The position numbers were made by a program, and so were the translations under genes. 13,058 nt of DNA from the NCBI GenBank assembly GCA_029259285.1, contig JAPDJB010000144.1, positions 1-13,058 on the forward strand, written 5' to 3'. The DNA comes from Candidatus Bathyarchaeota archaeon (GTDB lineage Archaea; Thermoproteota; Bathyarchaeia; TCS64; B23). Of the stretch, positions 6,893-13,058 are shown piece by piece (the stretch's first letter is position 1; each line of letters starts with the position of its first letter). The notes below the pieces were generated by a model. That model was not told the DNA's origin. It did not search any database and was given only the letters and a program-made list of their open reading frames with translations.

Positions 6893-7762
6893 TCACCGCT
6901 TTAGGCTCCGGAGATAGTCGACGATCCGCTCGTGTATCGGCGTGCCCGTCGCCTCAATGAGAGCCGTGAAGCCTGGATAGCAGTTGGCCTCCAAGACGTA
7001 GGCCCTACCATCGAGGCCTGGGAGAATGTCGATGCCTGCGACCCTGAGGCCGACAGCCTCAGCGACCTCGACGGCCAGCTCATCGTAGATCGGCTCCGTG
7101 AAGGCCTCAGCCTTGGCTCCGAGGCTGACGTTATACCTGAAGTCCTCGGGATTCGACCTCTTCTCACGGCCTACCACCTCGCCGTCGATGATGAAGCATC
7201 TGACATCATAGCCCCTGTTGGGTATGTATTCCTGGAGGTAGAAGACTCCCTGGCCATACACCCTATTATACCAGGTGAGGAACTGCAGTAGGTCTCGACG
7301 GCTTCGAATCCTGTCGAGCATGACGACGCCTACACCTCTACCCCTACAGAGGGGTTTGAGAACGACGTTTCTCCCCACATCTAGGAGACGAGCTGCGAAC
7401 TCATAGGCCATCTCCACATTCTCGGTGATCAGCGTCTCGGGATGAGGCAGCCCAAGGGATCTGAGCTTGAGGGTTAGATGACCCTTCGAGTAGTTCAGTA
7501 TGCTCTCAACGGGGTTGACGACGACGCCCATCTCATCGAAGACCCTGAGGATCTGAAGCCTATGGAGGAGCTCCAGGGGTGAAACCCTATTTAGGATGTT
7601 GCTTCCAATATAGTAGACGTCAGACTCCAGCTCACGGGTTGGAGGTAGACTGACATCCCAGGGTGCAAGTATCCTAGTCTCTATGCCTCTCCGCCTCGCC
7701 TCTCCAGCTATCAGCCTAACCTCGGGGAGGGCCGGCTCATCTGTGAAGATGGTGAGCTTCAA
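6893..7762 (-). CDS. RimK/MptN-like ATP-grasp ligase
   Basis: 289 residues. ATP-grasp amino-acid ligase of the RimK family, cytosolic. The N-terminal domain (1-100) is the preATP-grasp fold. NVVLKPLCRGRGVGVV (133-147) gives the ATP-binding lysine K136 and glycine-rich loop, LQEYI (176-180) is the adenine-contacting hinge, DVRCFIIDGEVVG is the family block, and the end GIDIL...YVLEANCYPGF contributes metal ligands E258 and N260. The closing GFTALIEATGTPI is like RimK and MptN rather than LysX. Such ligases add glutamate to a protein or to a cofactor (tetrahydromethanopterin, F420); which one cannot be told here. The length matches MptN-like proteins. It starts with TTG 7762 behind a short leader (GGATGAG immediately upstream). 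It stands alone between a convergent and a divergent neighbour. Confidence 0.85.
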   Translation of the reverse strand: MKLTIFTDEPALPEVRLIAGEARRRGIETRILAPWDVSLPPTRELESDVYYIGSNILNRVSPLELLHRLQILRVFDEMGVVVNPVESILNYSKGHLTLKLRSLGLPHPETLITENVEMAYEFAARLLDVGRNVVLKPLCRGRGVGVVMLDRIRSRRDLLQFLTWYNRVYGQGVFYLQEYIPNRGYDVRCFIIDGEVVGREKRSNPEDFRYNVSLGAKAEAFTEPIYDELAVEVAEAVGLRVAGIDILPGLDGRAYVLEANCYPGFTALIEATGTPIHERIVDYLRSLKR

Positions 7763-7791
7763 CTCATCCCAGCTCGACTAGATAAGCCGCA

Positions 7792-7800
7792 CCTATAAAT
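7792..7800 (-). promoter_or_regulatory. TATA-like box for the ATP-grasp gene
   Basis: Minus-strand ATTTATAGG about 34 bases ahead of TTG 7762, predicting a leader of roughly 8 bases. It belongs to an 88-base divergent gap that also holds the promoter of the exchanger gene. Confidence 0.5.
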
Positions 7801-7814
7801 CCTCCCGAGGAGGG

Positions 7815-7833
7815 GAGGCCTCTTATAGGCCTC
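7815..7833. promoter_or_regulatory. TATA-like box inside an inverted repeat (exchanger promoter)
   Basis: GAGGCCT at 7815-7821 and its exact complement AGGCCTC at 7827-7833 flank CTTAT. The forward TATA-like box CTTATA (7822-7827) therefore sits in the centre of a seven-base inverted repeat. It lies about 26 bases before ATG 7851, fitting a leaderless start. A dimeric regulator bound here would cover the TATA box; this is inferred from geometry only. Confidence 0.45.
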
Positions 7834-7850
7834 TAGGCTCACTGATGTTG

Positions 7851-8879
7851 ATGACCCTCAGAGAGGCAGCCCTCATCATCCTCATCCTCTTAGGCTTCTC
7901 CCTCCTCCTCACCGATGGAGGAGTCCCCCTCAGCTTTGCGGCTCTGATCCTCGGCCTACTACTCGTCTTCCTATCCAGCGACCCCGTCGTCGAGGGCTTC
8001 AAGGGGCTAAGCCTCCACACGGGCCTATCGGAGTATATAACCGGAATCGCCTCAAGTCTGGCGTCAAACCTGCCGGAGGCAGTGTTAGCCGTCTTCATGG
8101 CCTTCTCACCCCATCTCAGGGAGGTGGCCGTCCTGACGGTTATGCTCGCCTCAGCCTTCAACGGCCTACTCCTGGGACTACTCATCATCATGCTCACCCT
8201 GGAGGGTGGAAGGATAGTGATCCCGAGAAGGGAGATGGAACACGAGGTGGAGGTTATGCGTATAACCGTCGCCTTCACCCTCCTCATCTTCGGAGCAGGC
8301 GTCATCATCAACCTCTTCCACGGCGAGCCACATCTCCCAAGGGAGGTGCCCCCCTTCCTCCTCCTCGCCTATCTCAGCTATCTCTACTTCATAGGCCGAG
8401 GAGCCAGGAGGGATGAGGGCGCTAAGGCTGAGAGTGGCTGGATAAGGATGCTTATCCTAGGCCTAATCGGCATAATCCTCAGCGGGGAACTTATATCCAG
8501 CTCCCTGGAACTCCTCGTCGAACGCTTCAGGGTTCACATCGTCATCGCCGCCACCCTGATAGGCTTCGCTGGGAGCATACCTGAGCATGGCCTAGCCCTC
8601 CTCGGAGCCAGGAGAGGGCACGTCGAGCTTGGAGTCTCAAATCTCCTCTCAGGCATAGTTCAAAGCATCATGCTCATCTTCCCCCTCCTATCCATCCTCA
8701 TCCCCATAGAGCTTGACGGCTACGTCCTCTATCAGCTCCTAGCCATCTCGACGACGCTTTGGATGGTGAAGAAGGCCATCGTCGACGATGGATGCTTCAC
8801 CCTCGATGAGGGCGTCTCAATACTTCTAGCCCATCTACTAGGCATAGTTCTCTTCGACGAGTTGAGCAGATTGATCTAA
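7851..8879 (+). CDS. Sodium/calcium exchanger (CaCA) family membrane protein
   Basis: 342 residues, strongly hydrophobic with about ten membrane segments and a charged central loop (GRGARRDEGAKAESGW). Two related alpha-repeats mark the cation:cation antiporter fold. The first is EYITGIASSLASNLPEAV, with glutamate E76, followed by ASAFNGLLLG. The second is IAATLIGFAGSIPEHGLA, with E245, followed by VSNLLSGIVQS. These glutamates match the ion-coordinating pair of the family (in the GTSLPE motifs of NCX_Mj). The motifs are degenerate compared with classical GTSLPE and GSNxFN, so the transported ion may not be calcium. ATG 7851 is preferred over ATG 7845 because it sits about 26 bases from the TATA-like box; the difference is two residues. 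Its TAA stop interlocks with that of the convergent metal transporter. Confidence 0.78.
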   Translation: MTLREAALIILILLGFSLLLTDGGVPLSFAALILGLLLVFLSSDPVVEGFKGLSLHTGLSEYITGIASSLASNLPEAVLAVFMAFSPHLREVAVLTVMLASAFNGLLLGLLIIMLTLEGGRIVIPRREMEHEVEVMRITVAFTLLIFGAGVIINLFHGEPHLPREVPPFLLLAYLSYLYFIGRGARRDEGAKAESGWIRMLILGLIGIILSGELISSSLELLVERFRVHIVIAATLIGFAGSIPEHGLALLGARRGHVELGVSNLLSGIVQSIMLIFPLLSILIPIELDGYVLYQLLAISTTLWMVKKAIVDDGCFTLDEGVSILLAHLLGIVLFDELSRLI

Positions 8880-9529
8880 TCCCCCCCATTCAACAGGAGG
8901 GCTATGAGGGCTACAGCCACTCCGGCTGTAACCATCTTAAGCCCAGAGTAGATGAGGTTCTCACCGCTGACCCTTCCGAGATAGACGCCGAGGAGGAAGA
9001 GGGTGAGCAGCGATGAAGCGATGGAGGATGGGAAGGCGATGCCTGGAGGTAGCAAACCATAGAGGGAGAGGGCGAAGGGTATCAACGATGGAACCGAGGC
9101 GAGGAAGGGGGCAGCCCCATCTACGAGGGCTGCGAAGAGGGAGATATACCTCGAAGCCTCACCGTGGATCGTATTCTTCAAATCGATGAGCATAGCCCCC
9201 TCCAGGTCGTTGAGGTCACGTTCACGCTCAGCCCTCTCAGCGAGATAGGTTCCTGAAAAGCCTGAGACGGCCATGGCGAAGCCGCCCATGAGGATGACTC
9301 CAAGGATGGATGCAGGCTCCTTGAGGCCGGTGATGTAGGCTCCCATGACGACGCCGAGGCTCGTCATAGCCCCATCAAAGGCGTTCACAGCGAAGTATCT
9401 ACGCAATATGCCCTGAGCCCTGGTAACCCGAATATACTCCCCTACGTCGCCCATCCACTCGGAGAGCCAGAGCCTCAGCCTCCTTAGCCTACTTTCACCT
9501 TCCCCCTCCGAGCTCATAGAAGCCGTCAA
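8876..9529 (-). CDS. VIT1/CCC1 family metal (iron/manganese) transporter
   Basis: About 217 residues with five probable membrane helices. Family marks are RRYFAVNAFDGAMTSLGVVMGAYITG for helix 1 (the FDG motif and polar TSLG), then GFAMAVSGFSGTYLAERAERERDLNDLE, where helix 2 runs into the acidic cytoplasmic segment that binds metal in plant VIT1. The C-terminal helices are glycine-rich and end LLLNGGD. The family moves Fe2+ or Mn2+ out of the cytosol by proton exchange; direction and metal here are unknown. The start is uncertain: the frame opens at GTG 9541, but GGAGGAG directly abuts it, so TTG 9529 (11 bases from that site) was chosen; ATG 9517 also fits and would lose only the polar lead. 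It is convergent with the cation exchanger. Confidence 0.85.
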   Translation of the reverse strand: MTASMSSEGEGESRLRRLRLWLSEWMGDVGEYIRVTRAQGILRRYFAVNAFDGAMTSLGVVMGAYITGLKEPASILGVILMGGFAMAVSGFSGTYLAERAERERDLNDLEGAMLIDLKNTIHGEASRYISLFAALVDGAAPFLASVPSLIPFALSLYGLLPPGIAFPSSIASSLLTLFLLGVYLGRVSGENLIYSGLKMVTAGVAVALIALLLNGGD

Positions 9530-9674
9530 ATACCACTGCACTCCTCCTTACGAGAAGTCTGGGAGTTTTCCCCCATAGGGTCTGCACTCAATTTTAGTGG
9601 GGAACCCAGGGATAATTAAACTTTATGAATCTAATGTGGAAAGGATAATTGGGGGATGCGTCCCTCGGAGGTCT
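9530..9674. promoter_or_regulatory. Divergent intergenic region
   Basis: About 145 bases between the VIT-type gene (-) and the DUF211 gene (+). On the minus strand GGAGGAG at about 9541-9548 is the ribosome site of the transporter. On the plus strand there are several AT-rich boxes (ATAATTAAA at 9612-9620, CTTTATGAA at 9621-9629, GGATAATT at 9643-9650); the last lies about 27 bases before ATG 9675 and is the best TATA candidate. No other structure stands out. Confidence 0.35.
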
Positions 9675-9947
9675 ATGAAGGGTTTGAAGTCTCCCAGGGT
9701 TAGATATCTGGTTTTAGATGTCCTAAAGCCCCATGCACCCCCCCTCCCAGAGTTCGCCTCCTACCTGGCGGAGCTGAGGGGGGTAACCAAAGTGGATGTA
9801 AGCCTCGTGGAGATGGATGAGAGAACCGAGAGCCTGAGGGTTGTCATACACGGCGTCGAGATAGACTTCGAGGAGCTTAAGGCTCACATGGAGAGGCGGG
9901 GAGCCGTCATTCACAGCGTAGACCAGGTCATCGTCGAGAAAGATTGA
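9675..9947 (+). CDS. DUF211 family protein
   Basis: 90 residues. The whole protein matches the archaeal DUF211 family: MKGLKSPRVRYLVLDVLKPH at the N-terminus, LAELRGVTKVDVSLVEMDERTE in the middle, VVIHGVEIDFEELKAHME, and GAVIHSVDQVIVEK at the end. Members adopt a small ferredoxin-like fold and assemble into rings in known structures; their role is unknown. The open frame goes back to 9597, but ATG 9675 gives the family's usual N-terminus and has GGAGGT just upstream (2-3 bases, rather close), so a leaderless transcript from the box near 9647 is also possible. The agmatinase-type gene starts 4 bases after the stop, so the two probably form an operon that continues into the polymerase gene. Confidence 0.88.
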   Translation: MKGLKSPRVRYLVLDVLKPHAPPLPEFASYLAELRGVTKVDVSLVEMDERTESLRVVIHGVEIDFEELKAHMERRGAVIHSVDQVIVEKD

Positions 9948-9951
9948 AGCC

Positions 9952-10833
9952 ATGAAGCCTCAGAGACTCAGGCCGCCGATCCAGCCCTTCATAGAGGCTG
10001 AGACACCCTACGAGGAGGCGGATTACATCATCCTCGGCGCCCCCATCGACGAGACAGCCTCCTATAGAAGGGGAGCGAGATTCGCGCCTCAAGCCATAAG
10101 GCGGGAGAGCATACACCTCGAAACCTACAGCCCGAGGACGGGGCTCTTCCTCGAAGACTTAAGGGTGGCGGACATAGGCGACGTAGAGGTGGAGGCTCAA
10201 AGCCTCAATGAGAATCTAACCCTACTAGAGGAGGCGATAGGGAGAATCAAGGAGGATGAGAAGACCCCAATAATGCTTGGAGGGGAGCACACCGTCACCC
10301 TCGCAGCCCTCAGAGCCTTAAGGCCTCAGGTGATCGTCAGCCTCGACGCCCACCTCGACCTAAGGGACAAACTCCTCGGCCTAAAGCTCTCACATGGAAC
10401 CTTCATGCGTAGAGCCCTCGAGGAGCTGGAGCACCGCCTCATAGTGCTGGGATGCAGAGCCCTCTCCAAGGAGGAGCTCCAATACGCGGAGGAGCATTCC
10501 GAGAGGATTAGATGGATCAGAGCCTCTAAGGGCCTAGAGTAGGCGTTGAGAACCCTAAGGGAGTGGATGGGGGAGGCCTCGAGGGTTTACGTCACCATAG
10601 ATATGGACGTCTTAGACCCCTCCGAGGCTCCAGCCGTTGGAAATCCAGCCCCAGAGGGGTGGAATACATCGACTCTCCTAGACCTACTGGCTGAGACCCT
10701 CGATCATCGAGTTGTGGGCGTCGACGTCGTGGAGGTAGCCCCCCACTACGACTCCGGTGGAACAAGCCTCTTAGCCGCCTACATCGTCCTGGAGCTCCTC
10801 TGCCTACTGGAGGGGGGGAGACAGGCCTATTAG
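9952..10833 (+). CDS. speB: Agmatinase/ureohydrolase family protein interrupted by one in-frame TAG
   Basis: A 293-residue reading frame with a single TAG as codon 197 (10540-10542); the halves are 9952-10542 and 10546-10833. All ureohydrolase motifs are intact on both sides. GGEHTVT (H113) and SLDAHLDLRD (D132, H134, D136) precede the TAG. TIDMDVLDPSEAPAVGNPAPEG (D217, D219) and GVDVVEVAPHYD (E261) follow it. Together these bind two manganese ions for hydrolysis of agmatine to putrescine and urea, the route most archaea use for polyamines. Related ureohydrolases with other guanidino substrates cannot be excluded. The local reading is SKGLE-TAG-ALRTLREW, and a single base change from GAG would restore a helix. 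Options are a nonsense mutation or sequence error, pyrrolysine or other readthrough, or two separate chains with TTG 10546 starting the second. The polymerase gene starts within its final TAG. Confidence 0.85.
10540..10542 (+). other. In-frame TAG codon inside the agmatinase-type gene
   Basis: GAG-TAG-GCG-TTG; the same frame is open for 196 codons before and 96 codons after. It falls between the DAHxD and DMD metal motifs, in what should be a surface helix. No Shine-Dalgarno with proper spacing precedes the TTG 6 bases later, so re-initiation there looks weak. Confidence 0.9.
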
Positions 10834-13058
10834 TGGGGAAGCCCTCAGTAGTAGGGGTGAGCAGCATAGAGGTGAAGGGGAGGATAGCCCCCGAAAACAT
10901 GCCAACCTGCTACCTACTCTCAGCTGGCTACGATGGAGAAGCGGAGAAGGCCTTCCTCCGCCTCTACGAGCCGAGGGGGCAGCGCATCTATCTCTGGTAC
11001 GACAACACGGGGCATCTCCCCTACTGCATATCCAAGAGACCTAGGGAGGAGCTGGAGCGAATCGAGGAGCTTGTGAAACATCCAGGCTTCCTACGATTGG
11101 AGGAGATCAAGCGATACGACGCCCTCCGAGATGAGTGGATAAAGGTGACTAAGGTTGTAGCATCAAACCCCCTCGCCATAGGGGGGCAGGGCAAGAGGGA
11201 TATCAGACATATACTCGGCGAGAGCTGGGAGAGCCACATCAGATACTACCAGAACTACATCTACGACCACGCCCTCATCCCTGGAATGCCCTACAGGATC
11301 GTGGACGGTAAACTCGTCGAGGATTACAGGCTGCCCAAGGATGTTGAACGTCGATTGGGGGAGCTCCTCAAAGAGGTTGAACCGGAGTTCAGGGAGAAGA
11401 TGCTTGAATGGGTTAGGCTGCTGGAGTGCCCCATCCCCAAGATTAGGAGGGCTGCCATAGACATCGAGGTTGGGGGAGCCGTCGCCGAGAGAGTTCCAAA
11501 CCCAGAGAAAGCTGAGGATCCCATCATAGCCGTCTCAGTGGTCTCCAGCGACGGCGTTAGGAGGGTTCTCCTACGGGGTGGGAGGAGGGGTAGATTAGAG
11601 GTGGATGGAGCCGAGGTTGAGCTGATGCCGGAGGAGGAGCTTATCCGTGAGGCCTTCAAGGTGCTGGACGACTATCCGGTCATCCTCACCTTCAACGGCG
11701 ACGACTTCGACCTAAGATACCTCAGGAACAGGGCTAAGAGGCTTGGCTTCCCGAAGGAGGCGATACCCATATCCATCGGCAGACGGTTCGCATCTCTACG
11801 CTATGGACTCCACATCGACCTATACAGGTTCTTCCAGAACAAATCCATACAGGTCTACGCCTTCGGAGACCGATACAGGGAGAACACCCTCGACGAGGTG
11901 GCCTCAACAATCCTCGGCAAGGGAAAAATAGAGGTCACGGAGATCTCAAAGCTCACTGAGCGAGAGCTGGCCAGATATTGTCTAAGGGATGCGGAGCTAA
12001 CCTATGAGCTGACAGCCTTCAGCGACGACCTCGTCATGAGATTGATGGTTCTCCTAAGCCGCATCAGCAAGATAACGCTTGAGGATGTCACCAGGCAGGG
12101 CGTAAGCCGATGGATACTAACCCTCCTCGAATATGAGCATCGACGCAGGGGATGGCTGATACCGAATGTTGAGGACATAATAGAGGTTAAGGGCGTAACG
12201 GCGACGAGGGCCATCATAAAGGGGAAGAAGTATCTCGGAGCCATAGTCACGGCGCCCAAGCCTGGAGTCCACTTCGACGTAACCGTCCTCGACTTCGCCT
12301 CGCTTTATCCATCAGCCATAAGGAACTGGAACCTCAGCTATGAGACCATCCTCTGCCCCCACGAGGAGTGTCGAGGCAACCTCATACCAGGGACGCCGCA
12401 CTGGGTCTGCACTAAGCGTCGTGGGATGATGAGCCTCATCATCGGAAGCCTCCGAGACCTCAGGGTGAGATGGTATAAGCCGCTATCCAAGAACCCTGAG
12501 ATACCGGAGGAGGAGAGGGCCTACTACAACGTCGTCCAGAGCGCCTTGAAGGTCTTCCTAAACGCCGCCTACGGAGTCTTCGGCTCAGAGGCCTTCCCGC
12601 TGTATTGCCCCCCACTGGCTGAGAGCACTGCAGCCATAGGGCGCTATGCGATGATTAGCGCCGTCGAGGCCGCCAGGAAGCTGGGCATAGAGGTCGTCTA
12701 CGGCGACACGGACAGCGTCTTCCTCGAACACCCCTCAAAGCATCAGATCGAGAGCCTCATAAAATGGGCTGACGAGGAGCTGGGCATAGAGCTGGACGTC
12801 GATAAGGTCTATAGATACGTCATCTTCTCCAGGAGGAAGAAGAATTACCTAGGCGTCTACCCCGATGGAAGCGTCGATATAAAGGGGTTGACCGGCAAGA
12901 AGAGGCATATTCCACCGCTTTTGAAGAGGGCCTTCCAGGAGCTAACCAGAATCCTCGGGAGGGTTGAAAGGCCTGAGGATATGGAGGAGGCGAAGGAGGA
13001 GATCAAGAAGCTCGTCCAATCGATCTATAGAAGGCTGAAGGAGAGGGACTTCGAGCTG
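10833..13058 (+). CDS. polB1: Family B DNA polymerase, PolB1/Dpo1 type (C-terminus missing)
   Basis: 742 codons, open to the right edge. Replicative DNA polymerase with 3'-5' exonuclease. Exonuclease motifs: ExoI AIDIEVG (D210, E212), ExoII FNGDDFD (D290), ExoIII YCLRD (Y382, D386). Polymerase motifs: DFASLYPS (487-494), KVFLNAAYGVFG (K573, N577, Y580), YGDTDS (623-628, catalytic D625 and D627) and KKNYLGVY (from 669). N-terminal YDNTGHLPY and ALIPGMPYRI, plus LSRISKITLEDVTR, closely follow Sulfolobus Dpo1, hence the PolB1 assignment. LCPHEEC...HWVC in the palm may be a cysteine cluster. GTG 10833 overlaps the preceding stop by one base (TAGTG); GTG 10857 is an alternative. The start lacks the longer N-terminal extension of Sulfolobus Dpo1. 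The thumb is absent because the window ends. Confidence 0.95.
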   Translation, partial: MGKPSVVGVSSIEVKGRIAPENMPTCYLLSAGYDGEAEKAFLRLYEPRGQRIYLWYDNTGHLPYCISKRPREELERIEELVKHPGFLRLEEIKRYDALRDEWIKVTKVVASNPLAIGGQGKRDIRHILGESWESHIRYYQNYIYDHALIPGMPYRIVDGKLVEDYRLPKDVERRLGELLKEVEPEFREKMLEWVRLLECPIPKIRRAAIDIEVGGAVAERVPNPEKAEDPIIAVSVVSSDGVRRVLLRGGRRGRLEVDGAEVELMPEEELIREAFKVLDDYPVILTFNGDDFDLRYLRNRAKRLGFPKEAIPISIGRRFASLRYGLHIDLYRFFQNKSIQVYAFGDRYRENTLDEVASTILGKGKIEVTEISKLTERELARYCLRDAELTYELTAFSDDLVMRLMVLLSRISKITLEDVTRQGVSRWILTLLEYEHRRRGWLIPNVEDIIEVKGVTATRAIIKGKKYLGAIVTAPKPGVHFDVTVLDFASLYPSAIRNWNLSYETILCPHEECRGNLIPGTPHWVCTKRRGMMSLIIGSLRDLRVRWYKPLSKNPEIPEEERAYYNVVQSALKVFLNAAYGVFGSEAFPLYCPPLAESTAAIGRYAMISAVEAARKLGIEVVYGDTDSVFLEHPSKHQIESLIKWADEELGIELDVDKVYRYVIFSRRKKNYLGVYPDGSVDIKGLTGKKRHIPPLLKRAFQELTRILGRVERPEDMEEAKEEIKKLVQSIYRRLKERDFEL

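Noticed and set aside
7823..8311. Minus-strand open frame of 162 codons rich in Met, Arg and Ser
   Set aside because: Shadow of the hydrophobic exchanger gene; its composition is that of the complement of membrane-protein codons.
9656..9703. Fifteen-codon upstream frame overlapping the DUF211 start
   Set aside because: ATG follows a G-run and ends in TAG, but there is no conservation evidence and frames this short arise by chance.
1..13058. tRNA or rRNA genes, CRISPR arrays, insertion sequences, integration sites
   Set aside because: No cloverleaf-like segment, regularly spaced repeats, transposase motifs or terminal repeats were found by eye; the intergenic gaps are too short for most of them.

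Overview
The window reads as chromosomal DNA of a thermophilic or thermophile-derived archaeon of the Thermoproteota/TACK side. The strongest marker is the last gene, a family B DNA polymerase that follows the crenarchaeal PolB1 (Sulfolobus Dpo1) layout motif by motif. Supporting signs are AGG/AGA arginine and ATA isoleucine codons, frequent GTG and TTG starts, short AT-rich TATA-like boxes about 26-30 bases ahead of apparently leaderless starts, and archaeal families such as DUF211. The lineage within TACK cannot be fixed from this window. Genes are tightly packed: thirteen protein genes, no RNA gene, insertion sequence or CRISPR array seen, and no gene-free stretch above about 140 bases.

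Layout. 1-664 (-): N-terminal part of a thiamine-diphosphate enzyme of the acetolactate synthase superfamily, divergent from 731-2962 (+), an opine-dehydrogenase-family enzyme followed 3 bases later by a PLP enzyme of the D-cysteine desulfhydrase/ACC deaminase family. 2959-5080 (-): PadR regulator, ABC ATPase, ABC-2 permease, a coupled drug- or lipid-export type operon. 5161-6871 (+): a zinc-ribbon protein of unknown function overlapping a nucleotidyltransferase-fold protein. 6893-7762 (-): RimK/MptN-like ATP-grasp ligase. 7851-8879 (+): Na+/Ca2+ exchanger-type membrane protein, convergent with 8876-9529 (-), a VIT1/CCC1-type metal transporter. 9675-13058 (+): DUF211 protein, agmatinase-type ureohydrolase, PolB1 (runs off the window).

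How the parts fit. The PadR protein probably controls its own exporter operon through a dyad beside its TATA box; the same 80-base gap carries the promoter of the zinc-ribbon/nucleotidyltransferase pair. The three enzymes at the left edge may share amino-acid/2-oxoacid chemistry, but no defined pathway can be read off. The two cation transporters lie tail to tail. 

The most striking feature is an in-frame TAG codon in the middle of the agmatinase-type gene: reading frame and all metal-binding motifs continue intact on both sides. TAG also ends four genes here, so it is not a sense codon throughout. Other points of note are a perfect 10-base inverted repeat between convergent genes, a TATA box placed in the loop of an inverted repeat, and two convergent gene pairs whose stop codons interlock by four bases.
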